DNA of 64,000 nucleotides from Cytophagales bacterium UBA2561 (GTDB lineage Bacteria; Bacteroidota; Bacteroidia; Cytophagales; Thermoflexibacteraceae). The notes under the pieces were generated by a model, which ran no database searches, was not told the origin of the DNA, and saw only the letters and a list, made by a program, of their open reading frames with translations. The stretch covers positions 682,001-746,000 of the forward strand of contig DDLX01000028.1 of the NCBI GenBank assembly GCA_002340355.1, written 5' to 3'. Made by a program: the position numbers and the translations under genes. This document shows, piece by piece, positions 54,092 through 60,860 of this stretch; within the stretch, counting starts at the first letter, position 1, and the number at the start of each line of letters is the position of its first letter.

Positions 54092-55666
54092 TTACTTTGA
54101 TTTTAGGTGAAAAATAATTTCAGAATAAGCCGTTTTATTTTTTTCTGTACGGTTTAAAACAGGTCGTTTATACTGGTTAATGATTTGCATATCAGCCTTT
54201 TCCGCAATAGTTGGATACATATTATATTTATCATTTGCAACCAAAAAAATATCATAATCTTCTTGTAAAAATGGCTTTGCATTATTTAGAACTCCTGCTA
54301 AACCTTCAATATATGAGTTTCTGGCTTCTTTTCCCTGTCCTTTGAAAAGTGAACCGATTTCTAACTCATCATTTCGCTCAAAGTTAAATAAATCATAAGC
54401 GTAGGCGTGTTGTTCATGATAATTTATTAGACCAACATACGGAGGACTTGAAAAAATACCTCTAAATTTTTGCTGTTCTAAAATTTGTCCAAATTCTTGA
54501 TTTTTAGTTTTTACAATAGAAAAAATATCAATATTTTGAGAGTTACCTCGTAAACAAATTTGATGTGTATTTGTACGTAATTTGCTAAACTCTCCCAATC
54601 GTTTTAATGTATCTTTTCCATACCGATTCCACCAAGACAAAATCGAAAAAAGAGGTTTACAAATTTTACCATGTTTGCGACAGTAATAAGTTTCGGTTAC
54701 AGGTTCTTTCAAAGTGGCTAAATCTGCGTGAGTAGTTGCTCGACAAGAACGAATAGTTCGACTTAAAATAATCGTTAAAATTTGTTTTGTAGTTTGATTT
54801 TCAACTTTTTGTAATTGCTCGTAAACAAAATCAATTTCATTCTTGACTGACTGCAAATACCATTTTTCTAAAAATGAATTTGATTTATCTTGTCGAATTT
54901 TAAATTGGTATCTTTTTCGAATTTGATGAAAAGTTTTAGAAAATTCTTGGACTTTTTCAGTAGTGTAGACTTTTTCATCAATTTCTTTTTTACGAACTTG
55001 GATTTTAAATTCAGGAGAGGGAAAATATTTTTTATTGAATACACTTAAAGCATTTACTAAATCTTTCTCAAAAGCTACGTGATTTGATTTTTTGACATAA
55101 TCTTTTAATAATTTACTAATTTTTTTGAACTCATTATCTAAATCAAAAAAATCGACTTTGGTCAGTTTTGTGTTGGTTATCAAAGAATTAAAAGTAGAAA
55201 TATCAATTCCGACAGCGTGCATTCCCAATTCATTGGCTTGTACTAGGGTTGTGCCACTTCCAGCAAATGGGTCTAAAATAATATCTCCTTTTTTGAAATA
55301 GGTTTCAGTTTTAAATTTATCGGTATGGCTATCCAAAAAATACTCTACCAATTGTGGAATAAATTTGCCTTTGTATGGGTGCAATCTATGAACGTGTTTA
55401 GTTGTTTCTTTTTCTTTTAATTGTTCAAATGACAAAGCCCAATTTAAATCTTCTCCTAATTTTTGTTTCCAATCATTTTCTCTTTGTCCTGTAACTTTAT
55501 AATAATCAATCAATTCCTGTTTGCTTATTGTTACAGAACCATTTTTACTACGTTTTGTAATTCGACCATATTGAATCAAATATGAAATATTAGAAGGTGT
55601 TACATTTTTCTGTAAATGTTCACTTGCCCAAATGCTCGCTTCTTTTATGGTAAGTAGTTCTATCAT
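54092..55666 (-). CDS. Amino-methyltransferase (N4-cytosine or N6-adenine) of the R-M system
   Basis: 524 residues. N-terminal wHTH-like stretch (TPSNISYLIQYGRITKRSKN) that reads like a MerR/excisionase fold, absent from most methyltransferases. S-adenosylmethionine motif FAGSGTT at residues 133-139 (ILDPFAGSGTTLVQANELGM), then a variable region of about 260 residues likely to hold target recognition, and motif IV SSPPYVGLINYHE (SPPY at 407-410). Order motif I then IV resembles alpha-type enzymes. SPPY is seen in N4-cytosine and some N6-adenine enzymes, so the product base is not certain. Downstream of a C5 methyltransferase (72 bp), upstream of the endonuclease (2 bp), all one strand. Confidence 0.85.
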   Translation of the reverse strand: MIELLTIKEASIWASEHLQKNVTPSNISYLIQYGRITKRSKNGSVTISKQELIDYYKVTGQRENDWKQKLGEDLNWALSFEQLKEKETTKHVHRLHPYKGKFIPQLVEYFLDSHTDKFKTETYFKKGDIILDPFAGSGTTLVQANELGMHAVGIDISTFNSLITNTKLTKVDFFDLDNEFKKISKLLKDYVKKSNHVAFEKDLVNALSVFNKKYFPSPEFKIQVRKKEIDEKVYTTEKVQEFSKTFHQIRKRYQFKIRQDKSNSFLEKWYLQSVKNEIDFVYEQLQKVENQTTKQILTIILSRTIRSCRATTHADLATLKEPVTETYYCRKHGKICKPLFSILSWWNRYGKDTLKRLGEFSKLRTNTHQICLRGNSQNIDIFSIVKTKNQEFGQILEQQKFRGIFSSPPYVGLINYHEQHAYAYDLFNFERNDELEIGSLFKGQGKEARNSYIEGLAGVLNNAKPFLQEDYDIFLVANDKYNMYPTIAEKADMQIINQYKRPVLNRTEKNKTAYSEIIFHLKSK

Positions 55667-55738
55667 ATATGTTTAATTTTACAGGAAATAAAAATATGCT
55701 ATTTTGTGAAAACTAAAGAAAAGTAAAACTATACTGAT

Positions 55739-56983
55739 TTATAGTTTTTGTAAAACAAATAAAATAATTACAAAAATGAATAATTTATTTATTAAAATAT
55801 TTGCAGTAGCTTGAATAGCAGGAATTGCGACCGAATTCCCAAATTGTTTATAGGCTTGAACATCAGATACTTTTATCAAAAAATTATCAGGAAATCCTTG
55901 TAGTCTTGCCCATTCTCGTGGTGTCATTCTTCGCCAATATTCTCGGTTTACTTCGCCCTTAATTCTGGTAACTGGCGTAAAATCAGATAAACGCTTATCA
56001 ATCACTAAATTACGTTCTTTTCCCATACCTCCAACTACAATTGCATTTGCACAGCCATTATTAGGAATAATTTCATAACCAAAACCATTTCCTTTACTGG
56101 TGTGTCGATTCTTGTGGTCAATTAAAGTTTGTTTGTAAACATTTGATAAATAATATTTTACAGATACTTCTTTTTCTTCTCGAATATCCATAAACGTTAT
56201 TTTCTCATTGGTTGGTTGGGGGTATTCAAAAGCATCAATATTTTGGTCTTTTCGAAAACCAATAATAAAAATACGCTCTCGATTTTGTGGAACACCAAAA
56301 TATTTTGCATTGATTATTTCAGGTTCAGGGATATAATAATTTAAATCATCTCGTAAAACGCTTAAAATTGTTTTGAGAGTTTTTCCCTTGTTATGATTTC
56401 TTAATCCTTTTACATTTTCAAGGAAAAAAGCTTTTGGTTGTTTTTCTCTCAAAATTCGAGCAATATCAAAAAATAAAGTTCCTCTTGTTTCTTCGAACCC
56501 CATACGTCTTCCAGCAATCGAAAATGCTTGACAAGGAAATCCGCCACACAAAATATCATGGTCAGGAATATTTGTCGCATCAATTTTTGTAATATCCCCA
56601 AAAGGAACTTCACCAAAATTTAACTCATACGTTTTTTGAGCATATTTGTCTATTTCTGAGGAAAATACACATTTCCCGCCTAAGTTTTGCATGGCGATTC
56701 TGAAACCTCCAATCCCAGCAAATAAATCTATAAATGTGAATTTTGTCTTATTATTTTCAGGAAAAGGAATATCGAACTTTAGATTTGATGCTAATGATTT
56801 TTGTAAAGATTGTTGCATCGTTTTTTCAAAAAATGCTTTAGCCTTGTGCAGATAATATTTTGAAACTCCATTTTTTCTGTTGTGCAGATAATGAGTCAAA
56901 TATGCAATATTCTCATCTGGATTTTTAATTGTATCAATTTTAAACTGAGTGCGTATTTCACTATATTTTTCAATTGGCTTCAT
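55739..56983 (-). CDS. DNA cytosine-5 methyltransferase of the R-M system
   Basis: 414 residues. N-terminal ~75-residue extension, then motif I FIDLFAGIGGFRIAMQNLGG, motif IV GGFPCQAFSIAGRR (catalytic Cys), ENVKGL (motif VI), QNRERIFIIGFR (VIII), the target-recognition region, then PREWARLQGFPDNF (IX) and QFGNSVAIPAIQATANIL (X). The C-terminus continues unusually as a hydrophobic tail FIFVIILFVLQKL after motif X. Partner of the amino-methyltransferase; two methyltransferases with one endonuclease suggest that each strand, or each of two sites, is methylated separately. A TACATTTG element (minus strand, 57046-57053) lies upstream and can drive the operon. Confidence 0.92.
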   Translation of the reverse strand: MKPIEKYSEIRTQFKIDTIKNPDENIAYLTHYLHNRKNGVSKYYLHKAKAFFEKTMQQSLQKSLASNLKFDIPFPENNKTKFTFIDLFAGIGGFRIAMQNLGGKCVFSSEIDKYAQKTYELNFGEVPFGDITKIDATNIPDHDILCGGFPCQAFSIAGRRMGFEETRGTLFFDIARILREKQPKAFFLENVKGLRNHNKGKTLKTILSVLRDDLNYYIPEPEIINAKYFGVPQNRERIFIIGFRKDQNIDAFEYPQPTNEKITFMDIREEKEVSVKYYLSNVYKQTLIDHKNRHTSKGNGFGYEIIPNNGCANAIVVGGMGKERNLVIDKRLSDFTPVTRIKGEVNREYWRRMTPREWARLQGFPDNFLIKVSDVQAYKQFGNSVAIPAIQATANILINKLFIFVIILFVLQKL

Positions 56984-57045
56984 AATTTTTTATAAAGTGA
57001 CTACTCAACTTTTTACTAATTGTATTTAACTAATTTTTGAGCCAA

Positions 57046-57053
57046 CAAATGTA
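57046..57053 (-). promoter_or_regulatory. Candidate promoter element of the R-M operon
   Basis: CAAATGTA on the plus strand reads TACATTTG on the minus strand, 62 bp upstream of the C5 methyltransferase start. No clear -33 TTG. No nearby palindrome suggests a C-protein operator. Confidence 0.35.
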
Positions 57054-57185
57054 CAAATTATTCTAAAACGAAGAAGATATTCTAAGCCATTTTTTGCCGT
57101 ATCCTTTGAGCGCAATCAGGGTATTGCTGGACGTAATTGTATCTGATTCATTTTTACAATTTGTTTACTGCTAAAACACCGATAT

Positions 57186-57464
57186 TTATTCCTCCTCCTT
57201 TAATTTTGCAATCGAATTGATTACTTCTTCTAATACCTCTTTTCGAATCTGTTTAATTTCCAATTCTCCTTGAATTATATCTTCATCCTGAATCCCTAAG
57301 ACTTCCAGAATCTCATCTAAACGTTTTAAAGTAATTTCAGATTTACCATTTTCTAAATTGGAGTAGGCTTGTGGAGAGATACCAACTTTTTCTGCAATTT
57401 CTTTTTGTGAAATGCTACTATGCTTTCGCTTATTCTTAATGACTTCCAATAGTTTACTTCTCAT
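57186..57464 (-). CDS. Small XRE-type regulator A (module 1)
   Basis: 92 residues. HTH_3 domain about 5-58 (RKHSSISQKEIAEKVGISPQ, then AYSNLENGKSEITLKRLDEI), then a C-terminal helix (about 66-92) with IRKEVLEEVINSIAKLKEEE, probably for oligomerising. Nearly identical to the next gene upstream (57510-57788): all eight differing residues are within the first 42, the last 50 are identical. Second gene of a minus-strand pair; the intervening gap carries no separate promoter, so it is read from the same start as its duplicate. Role unknown, probably DNA-binding regulator of this module or of the R-M operon that follows. Confidence 0.8.
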   Translation of the reverse strand: MRSKLLEVIKNKRKHSSISQKEIAEKVGISPQAYSNLENGKSEITLKRLDEILEVLGIQDEDIIQGELEIKQIRKEVLEEVINSIAKLKEEE

Positions 57465-57509
57465 AAATCGTTAAATTGAAAAATTTTGATAAAGGTAAAA
57501 CACCGATAT

Positions 57510-57788
57510 TTATTCCTCCTCCTTTAATTTTGCAATCGAATTGATTACTTCTTCTAATACCTCTTTTCGAATCTGTTTAATTTCCAATTCTCCTTGAATT
57601 ATATCTTCATCCTGAATGCCTAAGACTTCCAGAATCTCATCTAAACGTTTTAAAGTAATTTCAAATTTGCCATTTTCTAAATTGGAGTAGGCTTGTGGAG
57701 AAATGCCAATTTTACCTGCAATTTCTTTTTGTGAAATGCCTTTATATTTTCGCTTATTTCTAATGATTTCCAATAGTTTACTTCTCAT
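57510..57788 (-). CDS. Small XRE-type regulator B (module 1)
   Basis: 92 residues, the promoter-proximal member of the tandem pair. HTH_3 about 5-58 with RKYKGISQKEIAGKIGISPQ followed by AYSNLENGKFEITLK; C-terminal oligomerisation helix IRKEVLEEVINSIAKLKEEE. The recognition-helix stretch SPQAYSNLENGK is the same in A and B, so both should read the same DNA site. The substitutions fall in helices 1-2 and at residue 42. It faces a small plus-strand gene across 116 bp that holds a perfect 12-bp inverted repeat (57846-57905), its likely operator. It may repress the divergent gene and its own operon. Confidence 0.82.
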   Translation of the reverse strand: MRSKLLEIIRNKRKYKGISQKEIAGKIGISPQAYSNLENGKFEITLKRLDEILEVLGIQDEDIIQGELEIKQIRKEVLEEVINSIAKLKEEE

Positions 57789-57844
57789 AAATCGTTAAAT
57801 TGAAAATAATAATCAACTTATAATTGAAAAATTTTATCCAAATT

Positions 57845-57874
57845 TTGATAAATCAACAGAAAGTAGTATTTTTG
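57845..57874 (+). promoter_or_regulatory. Candidate promoter of the small gene in module 1 (TTG-N19-TATTTTTG)
   Basis: TTG at 57845-57847 and TATTTTTG at 57867-57874, with 19-bp spacing, a good consensus match. The -33 box overlaps the left arm of the inverted repeat. The start codon is 31 bp after the -7 box. Confidence 0.6.
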
Positions 57875-57905
57875 TTTTCAATTACAATCTATAGTTGATT
57901 TATCA
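57846..57905. promoter_or_regulatory. Inverted-repeat operator candidate of module 1
   Basis: Perfect 12-bp arms TGATAAATCAAC (57846-57857) and GTTGATTTATCA (57894-57905). The left arm overlaps the -33 region; the right arm reaches the first base of the start codon. A third half-site AATCAAC lies at 57811-57817 towards the XRE gene. This suits binding by the neighbouring XRE protein to shut off the promoter in between. Confidence 0.6.
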
Positions 57906-58147
57906 TGGAAAATACGCCTCACAATCAAGATTTCATCAATTTTTTAAAACTTTATCAATCCGAAGAATTTGCCGAACGCTTGCACCAAGCCTTGTACTAT
58001 GTGATAGCTGAGGGCGACGTTTATCCAGAAAAACAAGACGTTTGCGAAGCCTTATTTTACATTCGAAGGCAACTTGATAGTTTACAAGCTAAGTATTTAC
58101 CCCAAAAAGATATTTTACCTAATTACGGTCAGCAAATGAGTTCATAG
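57905..58147 (+). CDS. Small helical protein of module 1, unknown function
   Basis: 80 residues. Mostly helical, acidic/aromatic: FINFLKLYQSEEFAERLHQA, LYYVIAEGDVYPEKQDVCEA, LFYIRRQLDSLQAKYL, then a short polar tail. No signal peptide, membrane segment or known enzyme motif; the small size and pairing with DNA-binding repressors recall toxin, antitoxin or anti-regulator proteins, but I do not recognise a family. Homologous to the 64-residue protein at 58923-59117; this one has a seven-residue insert PEKQDVC and a longer tail. Expressed divergently from the XRE pair behind a candidate operator. Stops 22 bp before the next XRE gene's stop (convergent). Confidence 0.72.
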   Translation: MENTPHNQDFINFLKLYQSEEFAERLHQALYYVIAEGDVYPEKQDVCEALFYIRRQLDSLQAKYLPQKDILPNYGQQMSS

Positions 58148-58169
58148 GACTATCCTAAAAATTTTATAT

Positions 58170-58457
58170 TTACTTTTTTGGCTTTAATTTTTCAACGGAA
58201 TCTATTACTTCTTCTAACACTTCCTCCCGCATTTGATTTTTCAGATTCGTGTAATCACTTTTGTTATAAATAACAATTTCTAATTCCAATAATTCTCCGA
58301 TTTGTAACAGTTTATCCAGCGCAATCTCACTTTTATCTAATTCGTAATTACTGTACTGACTGCCTTCAATACCCAATTTATCGGCAATATTTTTCTGAGT
58401 CAGCCCCAATTCCTTTCTACGGCTTTTGATGAGTTCTAAGATTTTTTGTTTATTCAT
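58170..58457 (-). CDS. Small XRE-type regulator C (module 2)
   Basis: 95 residues. HTH_3 domain about 5-58 (IKSRRKELGLTQKNIADKLG, then IEGSQYSNYELDKSEIALDK), a linker (LLELEIVIYNKSDYTNLKN) and the same type of C-terminal helix as A and B: MREEVLEEVIDSVEKLKPKK. A diverged tandem duplicate of the next gene (58490-58777) with an offset of 320 bp. It stops 22 bp from the small gene of module 1, convergent. The recognition-helix region EGSQYSNYELDKS differs from that of A/B, so the DNA target should differ. Function unknown; part of a two-module arrangement. Confidence 0.8.
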   Translation of the reverse strand: MNKQKILELIKSRRKELGLTQKNIADKLGIEGSQYSNYELDKSEIALDKLLQIGELLELEIVIYNKSDYTNLKNQMREEVLEEVIDSVEKLKPKK

Positions 58458-58489
58458 TAAATCAAAAATACTAAATGGTTTGTTTACGC

Positions 58490-58777
58490 TTACTTTTTTG
58501 GTTTTAATTTTTCCATAGAATTTATCGCTTCGTTTAGTACTTTTTCCCGAATTTGATTTTCCAAACTCATGTAATCAGTTTTGTCATGAATGGCAATTTC
58601 TAAATTCAATAATTCTCCGATTTGTAGCAATTTATCCAGCGCAATTTCACTTTTATCCAGTTCATACCGACTGTATTGACTACCTTCAATACCTAATTTA
58701 TCAGCCATATCTTTTTGAGTAAACCCTAACTCTTTTCTACGACTTTTAATGAGTTTTAAGATTTTTTGCTTGTTCAT
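58490..58777 (-). CDS. Small XRE-type regulator D (module 2)
   Basis: 95 residues from the ATG at 58777. The open frame extends 22 codons further upstream, but that start gives MNKISKRFVQNIFWDVFII, which is not conserved in the paralogues, so it is not chosen. HTH_3 about 5-58 (IKSRRKELGFTQKDMADKLG, then IEGSQYSRYELDKSEIALDK), C-terminal helix IREKVLNEAINSMEKLKPKK. Compared with C the changes are scattered, unlike the N-terminal-only pattern between A and B. It faces the small gene at 58923 across about 145 bp containing a 16-bp perfect palindrome (58802-58817), a possible self-operator. Confidence 0.8.
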   Translation of the reverse strand: MNKQKILKLIKSRRKELGFTQKDMADKLGIEGSQYSRYELDKSEIALDKLLQIGELLNLEIAIHDKTDYMSLENQIREKVLNEAINSMEKLKPKK

Positions 58778-58801
58778 TGATTCAAGAATGATAAAAACAT
58801 C

Positions 58802-58817
58802 CCAAAATATATTTTGG
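58802..58817. promoter_or_regulatory. 16-bp perfect palindrome upstream of XRE gene D
   Basis: CCAAAATATATTTTGG, self-complementary over its whole length, 25 bp upstream of the XRE D start (minus strand). Likely a regulator site or overlapping promoter. A CATTTTTG element (58874-58881) with TTG (58850-58852) 21 bp upstream may serve the plus-strand gene. AAATTTTAAT is repeated at 58890 and 58902. Confidence 0.45.
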
Positions 58818-58922
58818 ACAAACCTTTTTGAAATTTTATTCAAATTTTTTTGTAAAAAAAAGCATTAAATTCCCATTTTTGTAGAAATTAAATTTTAATA
58901 CAAATTTTAATCCAAACCGATT

Positions 58923-59117
58923 ATGACAACATCAACAGATTATGAGGAATTCATCAATTTTTTGAAACTTTATCAATCCGAAGAGTTTGGCGAACGTTTG
59001 CACCAAGCCTTGTTTTATGTAATAGCAGAAGGCGAAGTTTATGAAGCCCTCTTTTTCCTTCGAGGAGAACTCAATAAATTACAAACTAAGTATTTGTCTG
59101 TTCCAGTTGTTAAATAG
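58923..59117 (+). CDS. Small helical protein of module 2, unknown function
   Basis: 64 residues. Paralogue of the 80-residue protein at 57905: EEFINFLKLYQSEEFGERLH, QALFYVIAEGEVYEALFFLR, GELNKLQTKYL, with the seven-residue insert missing and a shorter tail. Same divergent position relative to two XRE genes, and the same lack of any motif that I know. The strong conservation of LKLYQSEEFxERLHQALxYVIAEG between the two suggests a binding helix with purifying selection. No signal sequence, so cytosolic. It is the last gene of the island, followed by a palindromic element. Confidence 0.7.
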   Translation: MTTSTDYEEFINFLKLYQSEEFGERLHQALFYVIAEGEVYEALFFLRGELNKLQTKYLSVPVVK

Positions 59118-59194
59118 TAATTTATTGATAATCAAGTTATTATATATATTTTATAAATTTTCAAAACTTAACAAATCCTAATCTTAGATATATA

Positions 59195-59326
59195 GGACTT
59201 TCGCTTGAAAAATATAACTTACTGGAAATCAAATTATACTGCTGTTGCTCGTGTCTCATGAGCAATTTATATCTATTTGAAAATCAGTCGGCTGTGGGGA
59301 CACAGCCAACAGCAAAGCGAAAGTCC
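59195..59326. mobile_element. MITE-like element, 132 bp with TA flanks
   Basis: Perfect 12-bp inverted ends GGACTTTCGCTT (59195-59206) and AAGCGAAAGTCC (59315-59326), flanked by TA on both sides. Inside are two hairpins: TTGCTC / GAGCAA and GGCTGTG / CACAGCC. No coding potential. TA flanks suggest an IS630/Tc1-type or IS5-type transposase as helper (inference). Confidence 0.6.
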
Positions 59327-59413
59327 TAATATAGATTGGTCTAATAAGTTTGATAGCTCTAAAAAAATGACTTGATTTGCCAATAAATTATGCCTCACTA
59401 AAAATTTTGATTG

Positions 59414-60601
59414 ATGAATGCCAAAACAATTTTTTTGAAGCATCTGGCACAAACTTCGCCTTTTCCTTTGGGTCTGGAAATTGACCGTGCCAAAGGAATT
59501 TATTTGTACGATAAGTCAGGAAAAAGATATACCGATTTAATTTCAGGAGTAGCGGTAAGTAATCTCGGACATGGACATCCCAAAATTATTGAAGCCCTTA
59601 AAAATCAAATTGATAAACATCTTTTCACGATGGTTTACGGGGAAAATATCCAAGATACTCCCAATCAATTGGCACAATTATTAACTTCATTTTTACCCCC
59701 AAGCCTAAGCACAGTTTATTTAGTTAACTCAGGAGCAGAAGCCAACGAAGGAGCATTGAAACTCGCCAAACGCCATACAGGACGAACCGAATTAGTGGCT
59801 TGTCATCGTTCGTATCACGGTGGAACGCATGGTGCATTGAGTGTTTCAGGAAATGAGACTAAAAAAAATGCTTTTCGTCCACTTTTGCCTGATGTAAGAT
59901 TTATTGAATTTAATGATGAAAATGACCTTTCTCAAATTACGGAAAGAACCGCAGGCGTAATTATCGAAACTATACAAGGTGATGCAGGGGTACGAATTCC
60001 ATCTTCTAATTATTTGAAAAAATTACGAAAACGATGCGATGAAACAGGAGCGGTTCTGATTTTTGATGAAGTACAAGTTGGGTGCGGACGAACAGGCAAA
60101 TTATTTGCTTTTGAACATTTTGGCGTAGTGCCTGATATTTTGACATTAGGCAAGGCTTTTGGGGGAGGAATGCCTATTGGAGCTTTTGTTGCTTCTTATG
60201 AGATGATGCAAAAATTTACCTTTGACCCTATGTTAGGACACATTACTACTTTTGGAGGGCATCCTGTTTGTTGTGCTTCGGCATTGGCAAGTTTACAGAT
60301 TTTGACTGAACAAAATTTTTTAATAGATGTTCCTAAAAAAGAACAATTGTTTCATCAATTATTACAACATACAGCGATTCAGGAAATTCGTTCAAAAGGC
60401 TTGCTTTTTGCTATAGAAATGGAGAATGCTCAAGTTGTCCAAGAAGTCATCCAAAATTGCCTGAAGCGTGGTATCCTTGGTTTTTATTTCTTATCAACTC
60501 CGAATGCTTTTCGGTTAGCTCCACCCCTCATCATTACTGAGACTGAAATTGAAGAAAGTTGTCATCAGATTCAAGAAAGTATTGCCGAAGCAATAAACTG
60601 A
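59414..60601 (+). CDS. Class III aminotransferase (acetylornithine aminotransferase-like)
   Basis: 395 residues from the ATG at 59414; a TTG one codon earlier is in frame. PLP enzyme family that transfers amino groups from omega-amino groups (ornithine, lysine, GABA and others). Evidence: DLISGVAVSNLGHGHPKI, the YLVNSGAEANEGALKLAKRH block, CHRSYHGGTHGALS, the VIIETIQGDAGVRIP block, LIFDEVQVGCGRTGKLFAFE, and the PLP lysine in ILTLGKAFGGGMPIGAF. C-terminal GILGFYFLSTPNAFRLAPPLIIT matches the ArgD/ornithine group, but the exact substrate is not settled. It stands alone after the accessory island. Confidence 0.85.
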   Translation: MNAKTIFLKHLAQTSPFPLGLEIDRAKGIYLYDKSGKRYTDLISGVAVSNLGHGHPKIIEALKNQIDKHLFTMVYGENIQDTPNQLAQLLTSFLPPSLSTVYLVNSGAEANEGALKLAKRHTGRTELVACHRSYHGGTHGALSVSGNETKKNAFRPLLPDVRFIEFNDENDLSQITERTAGVIIETIQGDAGVRIPSSNYLKKLRKRCDETGAVLIFDEVQVGCGRTGKLFAFEHFGVVPDILTLGKAFGGGMPIGAFVASYEMMQKFTFDPMLGHITTFGGHPVCCASALASLQILTEQNFLIDVPKKEQLFHQLLQHTAIQEIRSKGLLFAIEMENAQVVQEVIQNCLKRGILGFYFLSTPNAFRLAPPLIITETEIEESCHQIQESIAEAIN

Positions 60602-60860
60602 TATTTAACATTTTACTTAAAATAGTATTAAAGTGGTATCGTTAATCTAGTAATAATGAAAATAATACACCATCCTTAAATTTTGGTCTATTTTGTGTGG
60701 AGCCATATCCTAAGGTATTATTTTATTAAAAAACGATACCCTTCTGTTCAAAACGTTAAAATCAGCCCTTTGACCAACTTGCCCTGAATCCTTTTCGTAC
60801 ATCAAAAAATTAGAATTATCTTCGTATAGAAATTTGACTATTTAGATATTGAATGTAACA
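60602..60860. other. Intergenic region upstream of the HYR protein
   Basis: About 260 bp, AT-rich, no gene seen. Promoter of the giant surface protein should be here; no exact TAnnTTTG was located. Confidence 0.35.

Larger units (their letters stand above)
57172..57819. repeat. Tandem duplication, about 324-bp unit, carrying two XRE genes
   Basis: The start of the unit, TAAAACACCGATATTTATTC, occurs at 57172 and again at 57496, an offset of 324 bp. The two units are nearly identical through the coding part and differ mainly at the start-codon-proximal end and upstream flank, so unit 57496-57819 keeps the divergent promoter and the other has lost it. Confidence 0.85.

Noticed and set aside
57054..57171. 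Possible gene remnant between the R-M operon and XRE A
   Set aside because: The sequence (containing GAGCGCAATCAGGGTATTGC) is less AT-rich than its surroundings, but no frame gives a recognisable protein.
57186..58777. Reading the XRE genes as a standard R-M controller (C-protein)
   Set aside because: C-proteins are usually single genes with C-boxes upstream of their own gene and the endonuclease. Here there are four and no such box was seen before the R-M operon, so this reading is not adopted, although a link is not excluded.
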